NCBI GenBank assembly: GCA_965214415.1
Contig: CBDCBQ010000003.1
Location: forward strand, 1,798,001 to 1,862,000
DNA: 64,000 bases
Direction: 5' to 3'
Origin: RH-AL1 sp965214415
GTDB lineage: Bacteria > Pseudomonadota > Alphaproteobacteria > Rhizobiales > Beijerinckiaceae
In this document: positions 1 to 8,474 of the stretch, piece by piece
How positions within the stretch are numbered: position 1 is the first letter of the stretch
How the letters are laid out: every line of letters starts with the position of its first letter
Made by a program: the position numbers and the translations under genes
The notes under the pieces: generated by a model
Seen by the model: the letters and a program-made list of their open reading frames with translations, nothing else
Databases searched by the model: none
Told to the model about the DNA's origin: nothing

Positions 1-300
1 GTCGAGACGCCGAACCTCGTCAAGCTGAACGAGATGTACAAGGGCAAGGACGTGCAGGTGATCGGTCTCGCGCTCGACAACGGCGACAAGGTCCGCGATT
101 TCGTCAAGGACAACAACATCACCTACCCGATCTACTATGGCGGCCACGACGCCATCGTTCTCGGCAAGGCGCTCGGCAACGAGGGCGGCGCGATCCCCTT
201 CACGGTGGTGATCGGCAAGGACGGCAAGCTCGCGCACACGTTCAAGGGCGACCTGCCCAACGAGGAGCTCGAGAAGATCATCAATCCGCTCATCGGTTGA
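1..300 (+). CDS. TlpA/ResA-like thioredoxin-fold protein, C-terminal part
   Basis: The reading frame is open from the first base, so the 5' end lies outside the window. The visible 99 residues look like the second half of a TlpA/ResA-type thiol-disulfide protein: the pattern VIGLALD, then a cis-proline-like segment (AIPFTVVIGKDGK) followed by a two-strand hairpin and a final helix. The CxxC active site would lie upstream and cannot be seen. Such proteins usually act in the periplasm, reducing or isomerising disulfides. The gene ends about 97 bp before the first Sec-containing binding protein in the same direction, so co-transcription is possible but not shown. Confidence 0.75.
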   Translation, partial: VETPNLVKLNEMYKGKDVQVIGLALDNGDKVRDFVKDNNITYPIYYGGHDAIVLGKALGNEGGAIPFTVVIGKDGKLAHTFKGDLPNEELEKIINPLIG

Positions 301-396
301 GCCGACTTAGACACGCGGCGTGACGCGCGCCCGAAAGAAATCCGCCGCTGTTCGCGGATGGCCGGCCCAGCCGGCATCATGGGAGGATCACATTCA

Positions 397-1968
397 ATGT
401 CTTTGAGAGGAAGCCTAGCGCCTCCGGGAGGGCATCGCGCGATGCTGCTCGCCGGAGTCGCCGCGCTCGGTCTCGCCGCACCCGCGACGACGACCATGGC
501 CGCGGTGACCTATGGGCCGGACAACACCGTCACGATCGTCGACCCGTCGCCGGTCAACTGGCTGTCGACCACCTGGATGACGATGGAAGAGGCCGATCGC
601 GTCGACCTCGCCGGCAAGACGAAGCCGGCCCTCGCCGACAGCTGGAAGTGGGTGACGCCGACCACCCTGGAACTGAAGCTCCGCAAGGACGTGAAGTACC
701 AGGACGGCACGCCGTTCAACGCCAAGAACATGAAGACCGCGTTCGACAAGGTGAACGACTGGTCGCAGCCGCATCCCCCGGGCAAGTTCCTGAACTGGGC
801 CAAGGGATCGGAAATGAAGATCAAGGACGACTACACGGTCGACATTGTTCTTCCCGAACCCGATTCCGCCGCTTTCATGAAGCTGCGCGGCATGCACGTC
901 CCGTCCGACGCCTTTTGGCAGAAACTCGGCTTCGTCGATAAGAAGACCGGTTCCGCCAACGGCCATTGGTGAGTCATCGACGCTGCCGGTCCGTGGGGGA
1001 CTGGTCCGTTCGTACTCGCCGAGGGCACGTCCGTGCTCGACAAGCGCTCGCCCGAGGTCGTTCTCGACCCGAACGAGAGCTATTGGAATCCCGATCGTAA
1101 GCCGGTCGTTCGTCTCGTCTTCGACAACATCATGTCGAAGGCCGACGCGTTGCAGGCCGTCGCCGCTGGCGACAAGAAGCTCGACATCGTGACGCAGCTC
1201 ACCCCAGCCGACGCGAAGGCGTTCGACGGCAAGGGGAAGGCGCACATCCAAAGCAAGGACGCGAAGACGGTGCTCGCCGCCGTGTTCAATCAGACGGCCG
1301 CCGATTCGCCCTGGAAGAACATCAAGCTCCGCCAGGCGATGAACATGGCCGTCGACCGCGCCGCGCTCCTCAAGGACGCCGGTGGTGGTTATGGCGTGCT
1401 GATGCCGGCCTTCATTCAGAAGGGCCGCTTCGGTCAGGATCCGTCCCTCAAGCAGTATCCGTACGACGTCGCCAAGGCGAAGGCGGAGATCAAGAAGGAC
1501 GGCATGGAAGGCAAGACCATCACCATCGGCGCGACGGAGGATTACACGCCTCTCGTCAAGCAGATGGGCGATGAGCTCCAGAAGGTCGGCCTGACACTCA
1601 AGCAGGTCGACGCCAAGGACAAGTCCGCCGACATGACGCTCGTCTGGCACTTCGACTGGTCGCCGGAATATCCGGTGGGCGTCGTCTACCGCGAGTTCTT
1701 CGGAACGGGCGGCGGCTTCCTCGAGGGCGCGGACACCAAGAAGTTCGACGAGCTCGGAGAGAAGGTGCTCGCTGCCGAGGACCTGAAGAAGCAGGACAAG
1801 GCCGTCCAGGCGATCGAAGCCTACGAGCACGAGCAGGCCAACGTCCTGTTCCTGTATTCGCCGGCGACGATCTTCGCCGTGTCGGACCGCACCGTCTTCA
1901 ATCCGTCGGACACGTTCATGTTCGATGGCGCGGACATCAAGTTGAAGACGACGAAGGCCGAGAAGTAG
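397..1968 (+). CDS. Sec-containing family-5 solute-binding protein (candidate selenoprotein, exported)
   Basis: Periplasmic binding protein of the OppA/DppA type (SBP_bac_5), normally a peptide or small-solute receptor of an ABC importer. The frame runs 523 residues if the TGA at 970-972 is read as selenocysteine (Sec192). Without recoding it would stop after GHW, just before the family's conserved GTGPF segment. The ATG at 397 is preceded by GGGAGGA with good spacing. Residues 1-35 form a signal peptide with a hydrophobic core. No cysteine occurs anywhere, so Sec would be the only thiol/selenol residue. The sequence after the TGA is fully family-like to the end. A paralogue at 2416 has TGA at exactly the same place, and selA, selB, selD and tRNA-Sec lie within 13 kb. 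No Opp permease or ATPase genes are adjacent. Ligand unknown; direct binding by the Sec is inference. Confidence 0.85.
970..1018 (+). promoter_or_regulatory. Sec codon and SECIS-like element 1
   Basis: The TGA at 970-972 is followed by a hairpin whose stem is CCGGTCC (986-992) and GGACTGG (998-1004), with loop GTGGG (993-997). The apical loop starts about 20 nt after the TGA, within the distance used by bacterial SECIS elements. The 49 nt from the TGA onward match the second copy at 2884-2932 at 45 positions, and the stem-loop is identical in both. It would recruit SelB and Sec-tRNA. The fold was found by eye. Confidence 0.75.
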
Positions 1969-1990
1969 GCTCTACGTCGTGACGAAAAGG

Positions 1991-2019
1991 AAGCTCCGGC
2001 TCATGCCGGAGCTTCTTTC
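1991..2019 (+). terminator. Intrinsic terminator after first Sec-binding protein
   Basis: Perfect 10-bp hairpin AAGCTCCGGC-TCAT-GCCGGAGCTT (1991-2014) followed by CTTTCG, a short and imperfect T-rich tail. It lies 23 bp after the stop codon of the first binding protein, so it probably ends that transcript or reduces read-through into the molbindin-like gene. Confidence 0.6.
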
Positions 2020-2092
2020 GTTTGGGGCAACACCATGGCTCGCTGGCTCGTCGAGGCGAGGCAAAGCCGGCGGCTCGACAAGGGAGAGAGAC

Positions 2093-2305
2093 ATGAAACA
2101 CGGCGCGCGAAACGACATTCCGGCCGAGGTCGTCGAGATCAAGGAGGGCGGCGTGATGGCCCAGGTGAAGGTCAAGCTTCAGGGCACCGAGTATCACATG
2201 ACCTCGGTCATGACGATCGACTCGATGAAGGAGCTCGGGATCGCCAAGGGCTCGACCGTCCACGTGGTCGCCAAGGCGGTCAACATTCTGCTCGTCAATC
2301 CATGA
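2093..2305 (+). CDS. Molbindin-like (Mop/TOBE domain) protein
   Basis: A 70-residue protein consisting of a single Mop domain, the small beta-barrel that binds molybdate or related oxyanions as oligomers. The ATG at 2093 follows AGGGAGAGAG. The order EVVEIKEGGVMAQVKVKL, then TSVMTIDSMKELGIAKGSTVHVVAKAVNILL by segments, is typical: two strands, the helix with GIAKGS, and a final strand. It sits between two Sec-containing binding proteins in a selenium island. It could store molybdate for a molybdoenzyme; a role with selenium oxyanions is only a suggestion from context. Confidence 0.85.
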   Translation: MKHGARNDIPAEVVEIKEGGVMAQVKVKLQGTEYHMTSVMTIDSMKELGIAKGSTVHVVAKAVNILLVNP

Positions 2306-2415
2306 TTGGCTGAATAAGTGGCAGACGCCGCTCAATTCCCGTAATTGAGCGAACCCAATGCAACATGCCGTGTTCTTAGGTTTCGGACGATTAGTCCGCG
2401 ACCGAAAGGATCGAT

Positions 2416-3864
2416 ATGCCGACAGATTGGGGCACACATAATACGGTGAGGGTCGTCGACCCCTCTCCCGTCAATTGGTTGAGCTTGACATGGAATACCA
2501 TGGAAGAGCCCAACCGCGTCGACCACGCCGGGATCGGGCAAGGCTCGCTGGCCAAGGATTTTACTTGGGTCGATGACGAGACCCTCGAGATGAACATGCG
2601 CGACGCCGTCTACCAGGACGGTGAGAAGTACAATGCGCACATGTTCAAGCTGGGTTTCGACAAGGTCCAGGAGTGGGAAAACCCGCATCCGCCGGGTGCC
2701 TTCCTGAACTTCAAGAAGGACGTCACCTGCGAAGTCGTCGACGAGATGAAGATTCGCATGACGTTCCCGGGCGGTGATTCCGCCGCGATCATGAAGCTTC
2801 GCGGCATGCATCTGCCGTCGACACGCTTCTGGAAGGAATGGGGATTCATCGACCCGAAAACGGGTACGGCCGAAGGCCATTGGTGAGTCATCGACGCGCC
2901 CGGTCCGTGGGGGACTGGCCCGTTCGAACTCGTTTCTGGCACTTCGACCATCACCGAGCGTGATGACGAAGTCATCATGGTGCCAAACGAAAACTACTGG
3001 AATCCCGAGCGCAAGCCGGCGGTTCGCATCATTTACGACAACGCGATCTCGAAGGCCGATGCCATCAAGTCCGTTGCCGACGGTGCCGGCATCGATGTCG
3101 TGTTCGATGTGACGACCGAGGAGGCGCATGCGTTCAAGTCGGACAAGGGCGCGATCCAAACCAAGAAGGCGAAGACCACGCTGTGCGGCGTGTTCAACGG
3201 CAACAAGGCAGGTTCGCCTTGGATGGATGTCGAGGCGCGAAAAGCCGCCAACATGGCGGTCGACCGCGCGAGCGTTCTCGAGAAGGGCGCGTACGGCTAC
3301 GGCACGGTCATCCCTGCCCTGATCGAGCCCGGCCGCTACGGCGCGGATTCGAGCATGAAGCCATATGCGTTCGAGCCGGAGAAGGCGAAGGCGGTCTTCG
3401 AGTCGAAAGGCATCAAGGAGATCGTCATCGTCGCCTCGCCGAGCTTCGAGAAAGTCGCGCAGGCGATCGTCTCGAATTTCGAGACATGCGGCGTCGCGGC
3501 GAAGGCCGTGATCACGCGTGACGATCCGCCGGACGGCTGGGATATCAAGCTCGAGTGGTACTTTGATTGGTCGCCGCAATATCCCGTCGGCGTCGTCCAT
3601 CGCGAGTTCTTCGGCTCGAGCGGCATCCTCCGCATGAGCCCGGAGGACCCGAAGTTCGACGCGCTCTACGACAAGCTGCTGCACACGACGATGCAGCCCG
3701 GCCAGGAAGAGGTGGTGAAGGAGACCGAGCACTACGTGTACGACAACGCGATGTGCCTGTTTCTCTACGCGCCTTACCGCCTGTTCGCGGTCTCGAACCG
3801 GACCGAGTTCGTCGCCTACGACACCTGCATGTCGGAGCTGGCGGAGACGAAGATCAAGGGCTGA
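2416..3864 (+). CDS. Sec-containing family-5 solute-binding protein, leaderless paralogue (candidate selenoprotein)
   Basis: Second OppA-type binding protein, clearly paralogous to the one at 397 along its whole length. It has 482 residues if the TGA at 2884-2886 is read as Sec157. The motif around it is GHW-Sec-VIDAPGPWGTGPF, matching the first copy except for one residue. The ATG at 2416 follows GAAAGGA. The protein begins directly with MPTDWGTHNTVRVVDPSP, aligning just after the signal peptide of the first copy, so no export signal is visible. It does contain several cysteines (for example VTCEV, TLCGV, ETCGV), unlike its paralogue. It may be cytoplasmic, be exported in another way, or have lost its leader. 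A strong terminator follows the gene. Confidence 0.83.
2884..2932 (+). promoter_or_regulatory. Sec codon and SECIS-like element 2
   Basis: TGA at 2884-2886, stem CCGGTCC (2900-2906), loop GTGGG (2907-2911), stem GGACTGG (2912-2918). It is the same structure at the same distance as in the first copy. Two of the four differences from that copy fall just below the stem, which fits selection on the RNA as well as on the protein. Confidence 0.75.
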
Positions 3865-3889
3865 TCGTCACCTGACGAGCAGCCTTCGA

Positions 3890-3924
3890 CGCCGGCCCGG
3901 GCGCACACCCGGGCCGGCGTTTTT
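3890..3924 (+). terminator. Strong intrinsic terminator
   Basis: Perfect 12-bp GC-rich hairpin: CGCCGGCCCGGG (3890-3901), 6-nt loop, CCCGGGCCGGCG (3908-3919), then TTTTTG. It closes the transcript of the second Sec-binding protein 25 bp after its stop. Confidence 0.9.
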
Positions 3925-3990
3925 GTTTTTGGCGCGCCTCCCTCGTGACCCGCGTTGCGGGGGAGGACCCGCCTGCCCTAGGATCGTCGC

Positions 3991-4977
3991 ATGCCCGACA
4001 CCATCCCCGCCCTGCGGCCCGTCGACCGCCTCGAGATCATGGTCCTGATCGACAACAGGACGGACAGTCTCTCCACCGTGCCGGAGAGCACGACGCCGGA
4101 ATGGCGCAACTTGATGAAAGCCGGCATGCGCCAGCTCGGGGGCGCCTGCCAGTGCTGCGCCAACCATGGCCTCTCGCTCATCGTCACCGCGCATCTCGAC
4201 GGCACCGCCCGCACGATGATGTTTGATGCCGGCCCAGTCGACTTCGCGGTCGACTACAATGGCAGCCGGCTCGGCACGCGCTTCGAGGAGGTCGATGCGA
4301 TCATGCTGTCGCACGGCCATTGGGACCACGCCGGCGGCCTGCCGATGGCGCTCGACCTGATCACCCGGCACGGCGAGCGCCCGCGCGTCCCCGTCTACCT
4401 CCACCCCGGCATGTTTCGCCAGCGCGCCTTTCCGCTCGGCGGCGGCCTGCTGCCGATCCAGGAAATCCCCTCGCCCGAAGAATTGTCCGCGCGCGGCGGC
4501 GCGCCGATCATCACCGACGCGCCCGCGCTCGCGCTCGACGATTGCTTCTACGTGAGCGGCGAGATCCCGCGAAACACCTCCTACGAGAAAGGCCTTCCCG
4601 GCCACAAGCGCCGCACCGAGGACGGCACCGACTGGGAGGACGATCCGCTGCTGATGGACGAGCGCTTCCTCGCCGTGAACGTGGCGGGCAAGGGGCTCGT
4701 CGTCTTCTCCGCCTGCTCGCACGCCGGCGTCGTCAACGTGCTGGACTGCGCCCGCGCGACCTTCCCCGGTGTTCCGTTGCATGCCGCGATGGGCGGCTTC
4801 CATCTCTCCGGCGGCAACGGAAAGATCATCCCCGAGACGGTGGCCGACTTCGCTCGCTTCGACCTCGACTTGATCCTGCCCGGCCATTGCACCGGCTGGC
4901 GCGCGCTTGGCGCACTCGAACGCGCGTTCGGCGACAAGGTCGTGCCGATCGCCGTCGGCGTGTCGTTCGATCTCTGA
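3991..4977 (+). CDS. Metallo-beta-lactamase-fold hydrolase with CQCC insertion
   Basis: A 328-residue MBL-fold protein resembling the group annotated as 7,8-dihydropterin-6-yl-methyl ribofuranosyl-aminobenzene phosphate synthase. Metal ligands are visible in the signature SHGHWDHAGG (about residues 108-117), the later SACSHAGVVN and the C-terminal LPGHCTGW. Near residue 50 the segment GACQCCANHGLS precedes the first core strand; the cluster of three cysteines is unusual and sits where simple homologues have only the xxHGLS motif. The gene begins after the strong terminator and ends 12 bp before selB, so the two are probably co-transcribed. A role in selenium metabolism is inferred from position only. 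Confidence 0.75.
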   Translation: MPDTIPALRPVDRLEIMVLIDNRTDSLSTVPESTTPEWRNLMKAGMRQLGGACQCCANHGLSLIVTAHLDGTARTMMFDAGPVDFAVDYNGSRLGTRFEEVDAIMLSHGHWDHAGGLPMALDLITRHGERPRVPVYLHPGMFRQRAFPLGGGLLPIQEIPSPEELSARGGAPIITDAPALALDDCFYVSGEIPRNTSYEKGLPGHKRRTEDGTDWEDDPLLMDERFLAVNVAGKGLVVFSACSHAGVVNVLDCARATFPGVPLHAAMGGFHLSGGNGKIIPETVADFARFDLDLILPGHCTGWRALGALERAFGDKVVPIAVGVSFDL

Positions 4978-4989
4978 CGAAGAACAACC

Positions 4990-6909
4990 ATGATCGTCGC
5001 CACCGCCGGCCACATCGACCACGGCAAGACCGCCCTCATCAAGGCGTTGACGGGCGTCGACGCCGATCGCCTGCCGGAGGAGAAGAAGCGCGGCATCACC
5101 GTCGATCTCGGCTTCGCCTACCAGCGCGACGCCGACGGCCATTCGCTCGGTTTCGTCGACGTGCCGGGCCACGAGAAACTCGTGCGCACGATGCTGGCCG
5201 GCGCCAGCGGCGTCGACTTCGTGATGCTGGTCGTCGCCGCCGACGACGGGATTATGCCGCAGACGCGCGAGCACCTCGCGATCCTCGATCTGCTCGGCAT
5301 CGATCGCGGCATCGTCCTGCTCACCAAGATGGACAAGGTCGCGCCCGAGCGTCTCGCCGCCGTCACCGGCGAGATCCATGCCTTTCTCGAGGGCTCGTGC
5401 CTCGCGAGCGCCGACGTGATGCCGGTCTCCGCGCATCGCGGCGACGGGATCGATGATCTCAGAACAATTCTCGCGGTCGCCGCCGCCGAGACGGGCGCCC
5501 GCAAGAATGGCGGCGGCTTTCGCCTCGCGATCGACCGCGCGTTCACGCTGTCGGGCGCGGGGCTGGTGGTCACCGGCACGGTGCACGCCGGCCGCGTCGC
5601 GCCGGGCGACCGCCTGCTGCTCGCGCCGCTCGGCCGCGAGATCCGCGTGCGCAGCCTGCACGCGCAGAACGAGGCCGCCGAGGCCGGCGTCGCGGGCCAG
5701 CGGTGCGCGCTTAACATTTCGAGCGCCCGCGTCGAGAAGGCCGACATCGCGCGTGGCGATTGGATCATCGCGCCCGCCCTCTCCGCGCCGACGAGCCGCG
5801 CCGACGTGCGGCTGCGCCTGCTGCCGTCCGAGACCAAACCACTCCGGCACTGGACGCCGGTGCACGTCCACATCGGCTCGGCCGACATCTCGGGCCGCAT
5901 CGCGCTGCTCGAAGGCGCGTCGATCGCGCCGGGCGAAAGCGCACTCGGTCAGATCATCCTCGATCAGCCGACCTCCGCCCTCACCGGCGACCGCTTCGTG
6001 ATCCGCGATCAATCCGCGCAGCGCACAATTGGCGGTGGCCGTATCATCGATCCGCTGCCGCCGCCGCGCAACACGCGCAAGCCCGAGCGCCTCGCCTTCC
6101 TGCGCGCGTTCGAGCTGGCCGACGATGGCGCCGCGCTCGACACGTTGTTGACGGATGCACCACGCGGCCTCGACCTCGGCCATTTCGCGCTCGCCCGCAA
6201 CGTCGAGCCGGCCCGGCTCGACGCGCTGCACGCGCAACGCGATCTCGTCGAGGCCGCGGTGCCGGGCAAGACGTTGCTCTTCTCGCGCGCCCGCTGGACG
6301 GAGCTGCGCGAAAAAAATCTCGCCGCGCTCGAAGCCTTTCAAGCCAAGAACCCCGACAGCTTCGGCGCTACGGGCATCGAGATCTTGCGGACCGTGCCGG
6401 TACTCGACCGGGCGGCCCTTTCGGCCGCGCTCGACGAGCTCGTCGCCGAAAAGGCGATCGTCCGTTTTGGCCAGCTGCTGCATCTCCCCGGCCACGAGGT
6501 CAAGCTCGCGTTGGACGAGGAAAATCTTTGGTTCGAGATCGAACGGCATCTTGCGGCCCAAGGCATCGATCCGCCACGCCTGGCGCTCGTCTGCGAGACG
6601 CAGCGGTTGGAGGAAGGCGAGGTCAAGCCGCTGCTGGAAAAGCTCGGCCGGATGGGACGGCTCCATCGCGTCAGCAAGGCCTATTTCGTGCTGCCCGACG
6701 TGGTGCGGCGCCTCGGGACCGCCGCGCACGAATGTGCCGAGGCGCATCCTGAAAAGATCCTCACCGTCGGCCAGTTCCGCGAGGTGACCGGCATCAGCCG
6801 CAACGCGACAATGCCGATGCTGGAATTCTTCGACCGCGTCGGCCTGACCACGCGCTTCAAGGACGGCCGCCGCGTGCGCGGCACGGTCGAGGCGATCTTC
6901 GGGGAGTGA
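4990..6909 (+). CDS. selB: Selenocysteine-specific elongation factor SelB
   Basis: 639-residue translation factor that delivers Sec-tRNA to UGA codons by binding the SECIS hairpin. GTPase motifs: GHIDHGKT (7-14), RGIT (34-37), DVPGHE (57-62) and TKMD (112-115). The EF-Tu-like beta-barrel domains follow (for example FTLSGAGLVVTGTVHAG). The last roughly 250 residues are the winged-helix domains that bind RNA; the C-terminal segment ITGISRNATMPMLEFFDRVG is typical. Length agrees with bacterial SelB. The ATG at 4990 lies 12 bp after the MBL-fold gene. Its presence supports reading the TGA codons at 970 and 2884 as Sec. Confidence 0.97.
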   Translation: MIVATAGHIDHGKTALIKALTGVDADRLPEEKKRGITVDLGFAYQRDADGHSLGFVDVPGHEKLVRTMLAGASGVDFVMLVVAADDGIMPQTREHLAILDLLGIDRGIVLLTKMDKVAPERLAAVTGEIHAFLEGSCLASADVMPVSAHRGDGIDDLRTILAVAAAETGARKNGGGFRLAIDRAFTLSGAGLVVTGTVHAGRVAPGDRLLLAPLGREIRVRSLHAQNEAAEAGVAGQRCALNISSARVEKADIARGDWIIAPALSAPTSRADVRLRLLPSETKPLRHWTPVHVHIGSADISGRIALLEGASIAPGESALGQIILDQPTSALTGDRFVIRDQSAQRTIGGGRIIDPLPPPRNTRKPERLAFLRAFELADDGAALDTLLTDAPRGLDLGHFALARNVEPARLDALHAQRDLVEAAVPGKTLLFSRARWTELREKNLAALEAFQAKNPDSFGATGIEILRTVPVLDRAALSAALDELVAEKAIVRFGQLLHLPGHEVKLALDEENLWFEIERHLAAQGIDPPRLALVCETQRLEEGEVKPLLEKLGRMGRLHRVSKAYFVLPDVVRRLGTAAHECAEAHPEKILTVGQFREVTGISRNATMPMLEFFDRVGLTTRFKDGRRVRGTVEAIFGE

Positions 6910-6936
6910 TGCACGCTCGCAATGACGGCGATGAAG

Positions 6937-8472
6937 CTACCCCTTCCGAAGCTCAGCCGCCGCCGCGGCGATCGCGGCGAGCTTCGCGGTCGCGATCTCG
7001 GCCGAGGCCAGCGGATTGTCGGCAAACGTCGCGAACCCGCAATCCGGCGTCAGCAGCACTCGTTCGGCGCCAAACAGGGCGATCGCCTCACGTGCCTTGG
7101 CGAGGATCGCGCCCATCGTCTCGATGCCCGCGTGCTTCTGGTTGACGACGCCGATGCCGACGCGCACGTCCTCCGGCAGCCGCGCCAACGCCTGCAATTC
7201 CCCGGCGCGCGGCGTGCAGGTCTCGAGCAGCAGCGTGCCGACCGGCAGCGCCGAAAATAGCTCGATCAGCGGCGCATAGCCCCCGGTGAGCGCCGCGCTC
7301 TCGTCCGGCGTCCAGTTGCCGCGGCACATGTGCATCGCCATGCGCTCTCGCGGAAACCCCCGCAGCGTCGCAACAAGCAGTTCGCGCGCGAAAGCAAGCT
7401 CGCGCTCCGGGCTTTCTCGCGCGGACAGCGCCCCGCACATGAAGCTCTGCGTGCCGCTTTGGCCCGAAAACACCACCTCCGACAGCACCGGCTCGTCGAG
7501 CTGCACAAGCGCCGCGCCCTCGGCCAGCGCGAATGCGATCTCCTCGCGCAGCACGCGCACCACGTCGGCGGAGAGGGCCTCGCGCGACGCGTACGCATTC
7601 TCCGCGAGGCACTCGAGCCACATCGTGCGCGTGAGCAGGTACGGCCCGGGTAGCGCGACCTTGATCGGCGCCTCGGTGATTTTCCGAAGGAACCGCACCT
7701 CGTGCGCGACGAGCGGCTTCGATCGCCCGAGCGGGCCGAACACGACAGGGTGGCGCACGTCGGCCGCCGGCACGTCGAGCGCGCGCAACTCGGCCTCGAA
7801 ATGCTCGGGATCGTCGACGAGCGGCAAAAGGTCGGTGAGTGGGATCAGCTCGCAATTGTCGAGGCGCGCACCGACAAAGCTGGCATAGCTGTCGCGACGC
7901 TGTTCGCCATCGCAGATCACGTCGACGCCGGCCTTCAGCTGCGCCGCGACCGCGAGCCGCACGGCATCATCCGCGGTGGCCTGGAACTCGTCCTCGCTTG
8001 CCCGGCCTTCGAGGTGCTCGTGCAGCGCATGCATCATCCACCGCGGGCGCGGCCACGAGCCAAGGCCCATCACCGCGAGGGCGGGGATCGCTGGCACTGG
8101 CGCCGGCCGTGGCAGCGCGGAAGGAATCGTCACCGGCACGATTCGCTCCTTCAGCGACAGCTCGCGCTCGCGTAGGCCGCCGGTCACCTCCGGTGCCGCC
8201 TGCTTGCGCTCGGCGAGCGTGCCCTTGCAGACCAGGAAGCTGCGCTGCTTCTCCTTCTTCGTGAATGAGACGAGCTCGTTCTTCGTCAAACGACACCAGG
8301 CCGGCAGATCCTCGTCGACCGAGATCTCTGTCGAGAGGATCTCGAGCAGGCCGCCGCGCGGCAGCGGGTTCATGTGCTTGCGTATCAGCAGGAGCAGGCC
8401 GTTGCCGCAATCGAGATCGCCGCCGTCGAAGCCGACGTCGGCTTCCAAACTATGTCGCTCGACTCGGTCCAT
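6937..8472 (-). CDS. TusA-like domain fused to core methionine synthase (MetE C-terminal) domain
   Basis: 511 residues in two parts. Residues 1 to about 75 resemble TusA/SirA sulfurtransferases, with LDCGNGLLLLIRKH in place of the usual CPxP motif (Cys22) and the family-like ending DLPAWCRLTKNELVS. After a linker, about residues 120-511 form a cobalamin-independent methionine synthase barrel. The zinc ligands expected from MetE are present: His381 and Cys383 (MHMC), Glu417 (LLLE) and Cys478 (TPDCG). The MetE N-terminal barrel is missing, as in 'core MetE' proteins. It is last of a three-gene operon with a DsrE and a TusA-like protein; the start is 2 bp after the DsrE stop. Methyl transfer to a thiol or selenol (homocysteine or selenohomocysteine) is plausible but inferred. 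Confidence 0.85.
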   Translation of the reverse strand: MDRVERHSLEADVGFDGGDLDCGNGLLLLIRKHMNPLPRGGLLEILSTEISVDEDLPAWCRLTKNELVSFTKKEKQRSFLVCKGTLAERKQAAPEVTGGLRERELSLKERIVPVTIPSALPRPAPVPAIPALAVMGLGSWPRPRWMMHALHEHLEGRASEDEFQATADDAVRLAVAAQLKAGVDVICDGEQRRDSYASFVGARLDNCELIPLTDLLPLVDDPEHFEAELRALDVPAADVRHPVVFGPLGRSKPLVAHEVRFLRKITEAPIKVALPGPYLLTRTMWLECLAENAYASREALSADVVRVLREEIAFALAEGAALVQLDEPVLSEVVFSGQSGTQSFMCGALSARESPERELAFARELLVATLRGFPRERMAMHMCRGNWTPDESAALTGGYAPLIELFSALPVGTLLLETCTPRAGELQALARLPEDVRVGIGVVNQKHAGIETMGAILAKAREAIALFGAERVLLTPDCGFATFADNPLASAEIATAKLAAIAAAAAELRKG

Positions 8473-8474
8473 GC

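Noticed and set aside
397..3864. The TGA-interrupted binding proteins as ordinary pseudogenes or four separate genes
   Set aside because: Same codon in both copies, no other damage, no ribosome-binding site after the TGA, and a full Sec machinery nearby. Recoding explains all of this.
3868..6747. Long open frame (959 codons) on the minus strand
   Set aside because: It lies opposite the MBL-fold gene and selB and has no family-like sequence; it is a shadow of high GC.
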